Assembly: GCA_903907865.1 (NCBI GenBank)
Contig: CAIVPR010000012.1
Span: forward strand, 1 to 38,757
Direction: 5' to 3'
Origin: an uncultured Acidobacteriia bacterium
GTDB lineage: Bacteria; Acidobacteriota; Terriglobia; Bryobacterales; Bryobacteraceae
DNA length: 38,757 bases
The position numbers and the translations under genes are program-made. Of the stretch, positions 29,642 through 38,757 are shown in pieces. The notes under the pieces are model-generated. The model was given only the letters and a program-made list of their open reading frames with translations, ran no database searches and had not been told where the DNA came from. Position 1 is the first letter of the stretch. Every line of letters starts with the position of its first letter.

Positions 29642-30952
29642 CTACCCCAACCCCTTCACCGACCAACCTGCTCTGTACTTGCGCCGCAGGAATCCGTTTG
29701 CCTCCGGCGAGTTGGTGAACTTCGCCTTCGGTCCGTTCCACTGCAATGTGGTGTTCGGGAATCGCGTCGCCAACGGCCCCAGCAGCACCGATTCCGTCAG
29801 CGCTCCCGAATACTCGAACGGCGTCGACGTCTTTCCGATCCCCAAAACCGCGTCGGCAAACTCGTGGTAGTGGTCCGTGCGCTCGAACGCGGGCATTTGG
29901 TATCCCGAAAAATCCTTTTCGGGGAGCAGCACGGGCATCTTGACGTGCGGCAGCAGCATCTGCCCCTTCGTCCCAATGAAGAGCGAGCCTTGCCCCGGGA
30001 ACTCTACCTTCCCAAGCAGTGCGCGCACCTCGGCCGGAGGAATACGGTCGCCATCGTACCAGGTCACGGGAACGGTCTTGCCTTCGGTGTACGGCGTGGC
30101 CGGGAACACGTAGCGGATCAGGGTGTCCAGCGCCCAGCTTTCCCCGTTCGGCGCGTCCCCCTCGCTGCGGACCGACACCGGCGACCCCAGCTTCAACGCG
30201 CTGAAGACCGGATCGAGGATGTGGCAGCCCATGTCGCCGAACGTGGCCGTGCCGAAATCCAGACGCTTGCGCCAGTTGCCGGGGTGGTAGACCTCGGCGA
30301 TGAAGGGACGAGCCGGGGCAACGCCCAGCCACATGTCCCAGTTGAAGGACGCGGGCACAGCATCGGTACGCGTGGGCAGCTTCTGCTTGTCGCCCCACTT
30401 TTTCTCGCTCCACGTGTGGACTTCCTTGATCTTGCCGATAGCGCCCGATTGGATCACCTGAACAGCGGTCTTGTATTCCTTCCACGAGTGGATCTGGATG
30501 CCCATCTGCGTCGGCAGATTCTTGGCCTTCGCCATGGCCATCATGGTGCGGATTTCGTGGATGTCGTGGGCCAGAGGCTTCTGGACGTAGACGGGCAGGC
30601 CGAGGCGCATGGAACTGATCGCCATCGGGGCGTGCATGAAGTCGGGTGTGCCGACGCAGGCCGCGTCCACTTGGCCCTTCTCCTTGTGCAGCATCTCGCG
30701 CCAGTCTTGGTACAGGCGTGCCTTGGGGTACTTTTGCTTGACTTTGTCGAGCCGCGCCGAATCCACGTCCACCACGCAGGCCAGCACAACCTTGGGGTGC
30801 GTGGCGATCCCGTCCAGCGTGGACCAAGCCATCCCGCCACCACCGAAACTGGCCAGCCGCAACGTGCTGGAGGGCGGTTTCGACAGCAATTCTCTGACAA
30901 AAAACGGGGCCGCGGCAGCGGTGTTGAGGAACGTTCGGCGATTCATGCTCAC
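29642..30952 (-). CDS. Gfo/Idh/MocA-family oxidoreductase, Tat-exported
   Basis: A 436-residue NAD(P)-dependent oxidoreductase. A twin-arginine signal (M-N-R-R-T-F-L-N-T-A-A-A-A) is followed by the Rossmann region with a G-G-G-G-M-A nucleotide loop, C-V-V-D-V-D and the catalytic V-Q-K-P-L-A-H (Lys in the E/Q-K-P motif). A C-terminal alpha/beta domain contains the G-D-M-G-C-H-I-L-D active-site stretch. Such enzymes oxidise sugars or their derivatives, and twin-arginine versions are abundant in acidobacteria. Together with the DUF1080 protein at 34289, thought to act on 3-keto sugars, it could form part of a 3-keto-glycoside route. That link is inference, because the genes are not adjacent. Confidence 0.92.
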   Translation of the reverse strand: MSMNRRTFLNTAAAAPFFVRELLSKPPSSTLRLASFGGGGMAWSTLDGIATHPKVVLACVVDVDSARLDKVKQKYPKARLYQDWREMLHKEKGQVDAACVGTPDFMHAPMAISSMRLGLPVYVQKPLAHDIHEIRTMMAMAKAKNLPTQMGIQIHSWKEYKTAVQVIQSGAIGKIKEVHTWSEKKWGDKQKLPTRTDAVPASFNWDMWLGVAPARPFIAEVYHPGNWRKRLDFGTATFGDMGCHILDPVFSALKLGSPVSVRSEGDAPNGESWALDTLIRYVFPATPYTEGKTVPVTWYDGDRIPPAEVRALLGKVEFPGQGSLFIGTKGQMLLPHVKMPVLLPEKDFSGYQMPAFERTDHYHEFADAVLGIGKTSTPFEYSGALTESVLLGPLATRFPNTTLQWNGPKAKFTNSPEANGFLRRKYRAGWSVKGLG

Positions 30953-30992
30953 CGCAACATTTTAACCCCTCACCACCGCTGCCCGCGCCGTT

Positions 30993-31844
30993 CTATGTCG
31001 AACGCAACCTGATGTTCTTGGCGGCCTTGTATTTGGCCCCCGGCTTCGAGAGTCCACCGTCGATGAAGCTGACCGGGATCTCCACCGAGTACGGCGCTTC
31101 CGAATACGGGACATACTGCAGTTGTTCCCGCAGCCGGTCGTCGATCACGGCGTTCACGTGTACGAAATACACTTCGCCGCTATTGGTTGTGGCGAAGCCG
31201 AAACCCTCGGCCCGCTTGTAGGCGGTCAGAAGGGCCTGCACTTCGTTTACCGAAGGCAACGGCGGAGCCGGTACAGTCGGTGTCGGGCCGGGCATGGCGG
31301 GACCCGGCATCGCCGGAAACGCGCCGTTCCCGAATCGGGCTGCCAATTGTTCCATCTGGAGCGGAGACGCCGGCGTCGGGCGGTTCAACTCCGCCATCGT
31401 CTGCCGGTTGTTCTCCCGGATCGTGTTGATCCGTTCGCCCAAATCGAAATACTCGTACGTGTAGTCCGGATAGATCACAGCGCCCTCGACCTTGACGTCT
31501 GAAAACCGCCTGTCGAACTGATACCCGGCGATCACGTTCAGGACCGCCAGCGCGCCGCCATCTTCAAGATCCAGATTGCTGTTCAACTCCAGATAAAGCG
31601 CCTTCTGTGCTACGTTGCTGTTTCGTTGTGAAGCCTCAAATTCCTGCTGTTTTTCGTAATCGTCTCGTTTTGTGGTGACTTGTACCCCCAGGGAATAGGT
31701 TCCGGGGTTGTCTGGAAATGCTATGACCTTAAAATCGAGTTTGTATTTATGGTCGAGCCGTTGGTCGCGTTGTAGCTTGCACCCGATGGTCTCGAGTTTG
31801 GTACAGATTCGATCCTCGAAGTCGAATCCGCGTTTAAAGTTCAT
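30993..31844 (-). CDS. PD-(D/E)XK-like nuclease fused to a cold-shock-like domain
   Basis: A 283-residue protein. The N-terminal ~130 residues fit a restriction-endonuclease fold, with E10, D37 in K-L-D-F-K-V and the Q55-V-T-T-K59 strand. A proline-rich linker (about 155-198) leads to a C-terminal segment with G-F-G-F at 214-217 and V-Y-F-V-H at 225-229, which are the RNP1-like and RNP2-like motifs of cold-shock domains. GAGGTGG stands 7 nt before ATG 31844. I recognise no named family. A nucleic-acid-processing or defence role is plausible, but each domain call is by motif only. Confidence 0.72.
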   Translation of the reverse strand: MNFKRGFDFEDRICTKLETIGCKLQRDQRLDHKYKLDFKVIAFPDNPGTYSLGVQVTTKRDDYEKQQEFEASQRNSNVAQKALYLELNSNLDLEDGGALAVLNVIAGYQFDRRFSDVKVEGAVIYPDYTYEYFDLGERINTIRENNRQTMAELNRPTPASPLQMEQLAARFGNGAFPAMPGPAMPGPTPTVPAPPLPSVNEVQALLTAYKRAEGFGFATTNSGEVYFVHVNAVIDDRLREQLQYVPYSEAPYSVEIPVSFIDGGLSKPGAKYKAAKNIRLRST

Positions 31845-32158
31845 CGTCGTCCACCTCTACTTGGAATGTTTCTGAAGAAGCTCCTCGTGGCCGCATTCAG
31901 ACCCGGCTGTCCGGGACGAAAGCGCCTGCGGGCCGCTCAACTGATGTGATGTCAAAGAACCATTTCAGACTCGGTCTTATGCAGGGGACGAGGCGCGCCG
32001 GGAATCCGGAACGAGCAAAGAGCGGGGATGCTTTGCGCCATGCCCATCGGCCATGGCCTCCGACACAATACCTACAATCATGTTAACGCGATCCTTACGC
32101 CAGCGGATCACCCATCGCGAGAAAATCGTCCTGCGTCGGCTTCGGTTAGAATTCGGAG
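31845..32158. other. Divergent intergenic stretch
   Basis: No gene is supported. It must hold the promoters of the divergent nuclease-fusion and GlcG-like genes, but no convincing -35/-10 pair or operator was identified. Confidence 0.5.
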
Positions 32159-32575
32159 GTGCGCACTGCCAGAATTCTTAACTATCGGGACGCCTCGCAC
32201 GTGGTCGAGTCCATCCTCGCCGAGGCCGCCAAGATCGCCGACACCGCCGTCATTGCCGTGGTCGACCCCCACGGCGAACCCATCGCCTTCGCCCGCATGG
32301 ACGGCGCTCCCGTCTCATCCATCAAGATCGCCCTCAACAAGGCCTACACGGCGGCGCGCGAGAGAAAATCGACCGAAGACATCGGCAGGAAGGCGCGGGA
32401 CCCGGAGAAGGGCTTCGACATCGCCTACTTCGGCGACGACCGGTTCGTGGGCTGGGGCGGGGGTGTGCCCGTCTGGCGGGGCGGACAAGTGGTCGGTGCG
32501 ATCGCGGTGAGCGGCCTGCCCCAGGTCGAGGACATCAGGCTGGCCACGTGGGCGGCCAGCCTGATTGGGGAGTAA
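32159..32575 (+). CDS. GlcG/HbpS-family protein
   Basis: A 138-residue protein of the GlcG/HbpS (DUF336) family, with A-V-I-A-V-V-D-P-H-G-E-P-I-A-F-A-R-M-D-G-A near residues 28-48 and G-W-G-G-G-V-P-V-W-R-G-G-Q-V-V-G-A-I-A-V-S-G toward the end. HbpS is a haem-binding sensor partner and GlcG sits in glycolate operons; most members have no assigned function. The start is GTG 32159, with GGAG directly before it, so spacing is short and the exact start is uncertain. No signal peptide is seen. Confidence 0.85.
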   Translation: MRTARILNYRDASHVVESILAEAAKIADTAVIAVVDPHGEPIAFARMDGAPVSSIKIALNKAYTAARERKSTEDIGRKARDPEKGFDIAYFGDDRFVGWGGGVPVWRGGQVVGAIAVSGLPQVEDIRLATWAASLIGE

Positions 32576-32578
32576 CGG

Positions 32579-33499
32579 CTACCGGTAACGTCGGCCGTAT
32601 CCGTAGCCGCGGCCGATGACAATCCCGAAGCCGGGGCCGTATGCAGGTCCCCAGTAAGGGTCGTAATACCGCGGGTACGCAAGATACGGATACCCCACAG
32701 CTCGCCGGACAGGCGGGCCCTGGCGTTGCGACAACGCGGGTTGCGCGTAGTCGCGGGAATCGGCGTAGCGGAAGACCTCGGGTGCCCGCGTGGTGTCCAC
32801 GGATAGAGGCGCGTCGAGCCGGAACGTCAGCGTCGTCTCCGGGTAGACTTCGGTCGGGCGTCCGCGCGTCAGCAGCACCCCGGCGATGCCCGCGACAGCG
32901 CCAGCCCCGGCACCGATCGCAGCCCCGCGGCCCCAGTCGGCCCCGGCACCGATCGCGGCGCCTGCGGCGGTAGTCGTCCCAACCGCGGCCACGTCACGGC
33001 CTACGGAGGTTGGTCCCGACCGCTGGACCATCTGCGTCTGGACCGACATTTGCGAGCCGTCCACCAAGGTTAAACCCGCCAATTCGAGTCCGAGCTTCGA
33101 CGTGCCCGCGATCAGTCCGGCCTTTTGGGCTGCCGTGACGCGGCCTGTGATTTGCTCGCCCCGTGCTGCGACCACGATGCCATCCACCACGATCGGCTCC
33201 GCGAGGGTGCCGAAGAAGGCGTCGCCCTGTTGGTTGCGGTCCGAGGTCAGCATCTGGCCCGTGCGGATGGTGATGTAGGTGCCCGGCTTGACCGTCAAGC
33301 GGTCGGGCAGGGGATGTCGGACCGGGGTAGCCTGCCGCTCCGACTGGGTTGCAGCCTGGGCTGGCTCCGCCGGTCCGGTGCCGGCCGAGAACGCAGGAGG
33401 CGGTGGCGGGGCGGGGGATTGGGCTGCCAGCGTCCCCGTTGACGCCAGCATCCCCAGAGTCGTGAATGTGATTGTTGCGATCAGTTGGTGGTGCTTCAT
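32579..33499 (-). CDS. Exported glycine-zipper protein
   Basis: A 306-residue protein from ATG 33499. A signal peptide (M-K-H-H-Q-L-I-A-T-I-T-F-T-T-L-G-M-L-A) favours this start over a longer frame. A Pro/Ala-rich segment follows, then a soluble beta-rich domain (D-R-L-T-V-K-P-G-T-Y-I-T-I-R-T), a Gly/Ala-rich zipper (about 190-230) that could insert in or contact a membrane, and a C-terminus rich in Gly, Tyr, Arg and Pro. The type is widespread in acidobacteria without known function. The location is probably the periplasm or outer membrane. Confidence 0.78.
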   Translation of the reverse strand: MKHHQLIATITFTTLGMLASTGTLAAQSPAPPPPPAFSAGTGPAEPAQAATQSERQATPVRHPLPDRLTVKPGTYITIRTGQMLTSDRNQQGDAFFGTLAEPIVVDGIVVAARGEQITGRVTAAQKAGLIAGTSKLGLELAGLTLVDGSQMSVQTQMVQRSGPTSVGRDVAAVGTTTAAGAAIGAGADWGRGAAIGAGAGAVAGIAGVLLTRGRPTEVYPETTLTFRLDAPLSVDTTRAPEVFRYADSRDYAQPALSQRQGPPVRRAVGYPYLAYPRYYDPYWGPAYGPGFGIVIGRGYGYGRRYR

Positions 33500-34288
33500 G
33501 CCCAAGAAATATGCATGTTCGGTGCCAAAGTTTTTGGGGGCCAAACTATTGAAAACAAAAGGCGACACCGGTACAGGCCCTGGTTGCCGACCACCGCCGT
33601 GGTGGTTTTCAACCAGCCATGCTGACTTGCACCAGTTCCGGTGCACCGCCGAAACAGAATTGCCCGCCACCGGTTTATACACAGGCTTTCCACCGCAGGG
33701 GGCTGCAAGCCTTTGAAAACAGGCCGGAAAAAGTCTGTGGAAAGTGCCATTTTCCCTCTTGACCCGATTCGCGGAAAGCGCCATCATCGGGACAGTTCCA
33801 AGGTTCACGGAACGATTCGTCGGCGGGGACAGACGAGGCTTCGCGCAACTCGGAGGCCGGTACCGGAAGGTGCCGCACGGGCTGCGGGAAGTGCGGAAGT
33901 CCAACACCGGCGGGCATCCCGCGCAAGGAACGCACTTCGCTTGGATCCGAAGGGTTCGAAAGGACGCTACGGGGAGTGGGTGCGGTTTGCGATGCGGGAT
34001 CGCCGGAATCAGCGGGTTTCCACCTGCGGAGATTCCAGACGCGGGGTTGGATGTCGGATCGGTGTCGATTCCGTTCGCTGCGAAAGTGGCTTGCGGGAGC
34101 GGACAAGGATCCGGCAGAGAGCTCCGGCCCGCGTGGTGTTGCAGCCTCCATGCGCTGGCGCGCGGAGACGCGCTGCAAGGTCGCAGGCGGCCAGTTGTCG
34201 GCGGATGGTGCCGTGGACCTTGGGCGTTTTTGTTTCCGTCAACGTTTTCGACGCCAAGTATTTGATAGGCTAGCGTGTGGGAAACCCG
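33500..34288. other. Gene-free stretch of ~790 bp
   Basis: Open frames here lack family motifs and are probably not coding. A small perfect hairpin, ccacc-gccgt-ggtgg, is at about 33591-33605. One exact TTATNCACA sequence is at 33675-33683. No repeat shared with the rest of the window was found. Confidence 0.55.
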
Positions 34289-35233
34289 ATGCGAACCTGT
34301 TCCAAACTCCTCCCGTTTATTGCCCTGCTGGGTGCTTCACCCCTGCTCCGTGCAGCCGATGTCGACTTCAACGGCCGCTGGGACATTCTGCTCCTCGACG
34401 AGAACGCCGACAAGGCTTGGTGGCTGGAAGTCTCCGGTGCCGGAACCCCCGCGATGAAGGGCAAATTCATCGGCTTCCCAGGCGGCGACCTCAACGACAT
34501 CACGGATCTGCGCATCGAGGAGCACCAACTCCTGTTTTCCTTCGAAAACAAGGCGGGCAAGCGCGAGTACTTGGCGATGTATTCGGGGGGGCACCTCGAA
34601 GGCGTGATGATGAGCCAGGGAGGCCGGACCAAGTTCACCGGCTACCGCGCGCCCGTCATCCGCGACCACGACGATGCCACTTGGCTAAAGGCCACACCGC
34701 TGACCCTTTTCAACGGCAAGGATCTGGACGGATGGTCCGGCTTCGGCAACAACAAGGATCTCGGCTGGACCGTCGAAGACGGCGTCCTCAAGAGCACGGG
34801 CCACGCCAAGAACCTCATCACTACAGGCAAGTACTGGAATTTCGTCCTCAAGCTCGAATACAACGTGGCCGAGAAAAGCAACAGCGGCATCGGCCTGCGC
34901 GGACGCTACGAGGTCCAGATCCAGGACGACTTCGGCAAGCCCATCGAATCCCACATCAATGGCGCGGTCTATAGTCGCATCCCTCCGGCAGTGAATGCGG
35001 CCAAGAAGGCGGGCGAGTGGCAGACGGTAGAGATCCGGCTCGTCGGGCGCGACGTTTCCGTCACCCTGAACGGCAAGCCGGTGATCACCAAGAAGCAGAT
35101 CGAAGGCTTGACCGCGATCGCGTTCGACCCGTGGGAGGGCCAGCCGGGCTCCATCGAGCTCCAAGGCGACCACGGCCCGGTCTCCTTCCGCAACATCATC
35201 CTGACTCCCCTCTACCAACCGCAGGCACAATAA
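34289..35233 (+). CDS. DUF1080 (3-keto-disaccharide hydrolase-like) exported protein
   Basis: A 314-residue protein from ATG 34289. A signal peptide (ending near L-L-R-A-A-D) is followed by a lipocalin-like beta-barrel region (about 25-130) and then the DUF1080 domain: L-F-N-G-K-D-L-D-G-W-S-G, F-V-L-K-L-E-Y, N-S-G-I-G-L-R-G-R-Y-E-V-Q-I and F-D-P-W-E-G...G-P-V-S-F-R-N-I. DUF1080 proteins are concanavalin-like, and several hydrolyse 3-keto-glycosides. The next gene starts 3 nt after the stop, so they form an operon. The extra N-terminal barrel is less common. Confidence 0.9.
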   Translation: MRTCSKLLPFIALLGASPLLRAADVDFNGRWDILLLDENADKAWWLEVSGAGTPAMKGKFIGFPGGDLNDITDLRIEEHQLLFSFENKAGKREYLAMYSGGHLEGVMMSQGGRTKFTGYRAPVIRDHDDATWLKATPLTLFNGKDLDGWSGFGNNKDLGWTVEDGVLKSTGHAKNLITTGKYWNFVLKLEYNVAEKSNSGIGLRGRYEVQIQDDFGKPIESHINGAVYSRIPPAVNAAKKAGEWQTVEIRLVGRDVSVTLNGKPVITKKQIEGLTAIAFDPWEGQPGSIELQGDHGPVSFRNIILTPLYQPQAQ

Positions 35234-35235
35234 GG

Positions 35236-36147
35236 ATGGGCCGCGCCCCGAGGCAGTTGAAATTGACAGGCGTGTTCGCCGCGGCCGTGACGCCGTGCCG
35301 TCCCGGAACCCTGGATGCCGACCATGCCGGCCTGCTGGACCTGATGGACTTCCTGGCAGACGGCGGCGTCGACGGCATCTGTCTGATGGGTTCCACGGGC
35401 GAGTTCGTCAACTTTTCCTTCGACGACCGCCAGCGCGCCGTGCACTTGGCGTCCAAGCGCAGTCGTGTTCCCATCGTGGCCGGAGTAGCCCATTCCAGCC
35501 TCACCGGCGCTTTGCGCCTCGCTGCGGAGGCCATCGGGGCTGGTGCCGACGGCCTGCTCCTGATGCCGCCCTATTTCTTCCCCTACGCCCAGCCCGAGAT
35601 CGAGGCGTTCTACCGGGCCTTCATGGCGGAATTGGGGCCGACCGTGCCGGTTCTGCTCTACAACATCCCCCAGTTCACCTCGCCGATCCGCATCGAGACC
35701 GCCGAGCGCCTGCTCGATACGGGCCTGTTCGCGGGCATCAAGGATTCAAGCGGCGATTGGGCCTATTTCGAGCAACTCCTCGCACTGCGCCGCGACCGGG
35801 AATTCGCGCTGTTTGCCGGCAACGACCGCATCGCGCTGCAGGCCCTGCGCGGCGGGGCCGACGGAGTGTTGTCCGGCTGCGCCTCGGCGATTCCCGAGGT
35901 TCTGTCGCAGCTGTGCCGTGCGCACGTGGCTGGCGATGCGGCCTTGGCAGACGCAGTCCATGGCCGGTTGATGGAATTCGTAAACAGGATTGAGCGGTTT
36001 CCGGTTCCGGTCGGGATCAAGCGGGCTGTGCAGTTGCGGCGGCAGAAGTCTGGAGAGCCGTCGGTACCTCTGGGGCCCGAGACGGCGCTTGCGTTGGATG
36101 AATTTGGGTCGTGGTTCGGGGCTTGGATCGCGTCCGCAGCTCGCTGA
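35236..36147 (+). CDS. Dihydrodipicolinate-synthase/N-acetylneuraminate-lyase family aldolase
   Basis: A 303-residue class I aldolase of the DapA superfamily. The Schiff-base lysine is in F-A-G-I-K-D-S-S-G-D, the catalytic tyrosine in L-L-Y-N-I-P-Q-F, and the substrate loop is L-M-G-S-T-G-E-F. Family members join or split pyruvate or related 2-keto acids with an aldehyde. Because it directly follows the DUF1080 gene, with only 2 nt between, it probably serves sugar-acid breakdown rather than lysine synthesis. ATG 35236 lies at the upstream stop, so translation is coupled; a slightly later start is also possible. Confidence 0.9.
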   Translation: MGRAPRQLKLTGVFAAAVTPCRPGTLDADHAGLLDLMDFLADGGVDGICLMGSTGEFVNFSFDDRQRAVHLASKRSRVPIVAGVAHSSLTGALRLAAEAIGAGADGLLLMPPYFFPYAQPEIEAFYRAFMAELGPTVPVLLYNIPQFTSPIRIETAERLLDTGLFAGIKDSSGDWAYFEQLLALRRDREFALFAGNDRIALQALRGGADGVLSGCASAIPEVLSQLCRAHVAGDAALADAVHGRLMEFVNRIERFPVPVGIKRAVQLRRQKSGEPSVPLGPETALALDEFGSWFGAWIASAAR

Positions 36148-36245
36148 ATGTTGGCGGCATCGGATAATATGAGTGCGCCGCTATCAACTCAAATTGCTGT
36201 CAAGAACTAAATTTCCCTTGGAATCAATCACTTGCCCCTTCTCCG

Positions 36246-36272
36246 TTAGCACTCGTCGCCCGAGTGTGCTAA
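36246..36272 (+). promoter_or_regulatory. CIRCE element (HrcA operator)
   Basis: TTAGCACTC (36246-36254), a 9-nt spacer and GTGTGCTAA (36264-36272). The left half is perfect and the right half differs from the consensus GAGTGCTAA at one base. It lies 83 nt before groES. It indicates repression by HrcA with release on heat shock. Confidence 0.88.
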
Positions 36273-36355
36273 TAATAGGACTTGGACCGGCACTCTGATG
36301 GCGCGGTTCCAAGTCTGAAACTGTTCCATTCCATTCCCAGTTGGAGGCAAATCAT

Positions 36356-38316
<1,961 letters not shown>

Positions 38317-38626
38317 ACTTCGGTTTAGTGTGGGAAAAGGAAGGGCCCCGGATTCCGAAAGGAATCCGGGGCCCTTTTTCGCTGTTAGATCCTTTTCGTA
38401 TTGCCGTAGGGCTAGGGACACGCGACTTCCAGTCGCGGCAGGCGACGAAGGCGGCCAAATCCACAGGCATCAAGCCGGAAGGCGTCGGGTTGGCCGCGTA
38501 TCGAGATGGGCTGAGTTGGACTGTTCTGCCGGGTGATACGAAGTTGTTGAGACCACAACCACTCTTTGCGCGGCGGCGCTTCTGGTGAATCTGTTTCTGG
38601 TTTCACTTGCGCAAATCCGTAACAGT
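38317..38626. other. Gene-free stretch between groEL and the IS66 remnant
   Basis: After the groESL terminator there is a small perfect hairpin, cgcgact-tcc-agtcgcg (38421-38437). This sequence resembles a dispersed repeat I associate with such genomes. No gene is supported. Confidence 0.5.
38343..38379 (+). terminator. Rho-independent terminator of groESL
   Basis: A perfect 14-bp stem (gggccccggattcc/ggaatccggggccc) with a GAAA loop and five T residues, starting 27 nt after the groEL stop. Confidence 0.95.
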
Positions 38627-38757
38627 TCAGGCCCGTGGTTTGGCGGGTAGGAGCGAAGGTGCGGGAAGGCCCGCGCGGTGTGAGTGGACAGCCTGTTTGA
38701 GGTAGTCGAGAGGATTGCGGCCTTGGATGCGGCAGGTCTGGGTGGCGGTGAGAAGTC
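38627..38757 (-). mobile_element. IS66-family transposase, C-terminal end (cut by window edge)
   Basis: The minus strand reads 43 codons into a TGA at 38627-38629. It includes T-A-T-Q-T-C-R-I-Q-G-R-N-P-L-D-Y-L and H-R-A-G-L-P-A-P-S-L-L, the typical end of IS66 TnpC-like transposases. The rest of the gene and the upstream orf1/orf2 should lie beyond the right edge. Whether the copy is complete cannot be told. Confidence 0.75.

Noticed and set aside
33600-33760. Possible origin of replication: an exact TTATACACA at 33675 and weak DnaA-like boxes nearby
   Set aside because: Only one strict box was found, and there is no AT-rich unwinding region and no dnaA, dnaN or other origin-linked gene in the window.
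33641-34273. Several overlapping open frames of 80-210 codons
   Set aside because: They lie on both strands with no motif, signal or ribosome-binding site, and look like chance frames in GC-rich noncoding DNA.

Overview
The window looks like the chromosome of a high-GC soil bacterium, most likely an acidobacterium of the Bryobacterales (Solibacter/Bryobacter/Paludibaculum type). This rests on gene content, not on an rRNA gene. The content includes a twin-arginine Gfo/Idh/MocA oxidoreductase, a DUF1080 sugar-hydrolase-like protein, PQQ-type beta-propellers, an 'ANGAKSRGP' family protein typical of these genomes, and an HrcA/CIRCE-type groESL. No tRNA, rRNA or CRISPR array was seen.

Layout. 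34-1613 holds a higBA-like toxin-antitoxin pair and an Rpn-family nuclease gene split by a palindromic insertion. 2399-9276 is an island. Two unlike 'tyrosine recombinase + IS91 transposase' modules (the left with the transposase cut short, the right decayed) bracket a more AT-rich, leftward four-gene operon at 3543-7201. 9496-10674 is an AbiJ/HEPN-like gene between two direct copies of a ~145-bp palindromic repeat. 10787-13357 carries small accessory genes: a zinc-ribbon membrane protein, a proline-rich family protein and a HEPN-type two-gene pair. 13472-20131 holds a VioB-like protein, an alpha-toroid-like exported protein and a membrane/spermidine-synthase fusion. 20142-23385 is a divergent oxyR-katG pair with a readable OxyR site. 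23401-36147 is mainly exported and metabolic genes: M20 peptidase, two divergent PQQ propellers, thiC, an oxidoreductase, a nuclease/cold-shock fusion, a GlcG-like protein, a glycine-zipper protein, DUF1080 and a DapA-family aldolase. 36246-38379 is groES-groEL with CIRCE and a strong terminator. An IS66 transposase tail runs off the right edge.

The most interesting system is the RiPP-like operon at 3543-7201. A good promoter (TTGACA-N18-TACACT) drives a 64-residue peptide gene. It is followed by an FxsB-like radical SAM/SPASM maturase, an HExxH-type peptide hydroxylase-like protein, and an all-helical protein joined by an ATGA overlap. The peptide ends in three tandem ~7-residue units, each starting His-x-Ser, and its last five residues are H-S-S-T-W. 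This is the FxSxx-COOH signature with His in place of Phe. I read it as a histidine-cyclophane RiPP with an extra hydroxylation step and an unusual fourth component. Family assignments come from motif recognition only.

Other structure worth noting: a three-copy intergenic hairpin repeat at about 1884, 12356 and 16293; an OxyR site with the ATAG-N7 spacing abutting a probably leaderless katG; a katG product with an export signal; and a VioB homologue without the rest of the violacein pathway.
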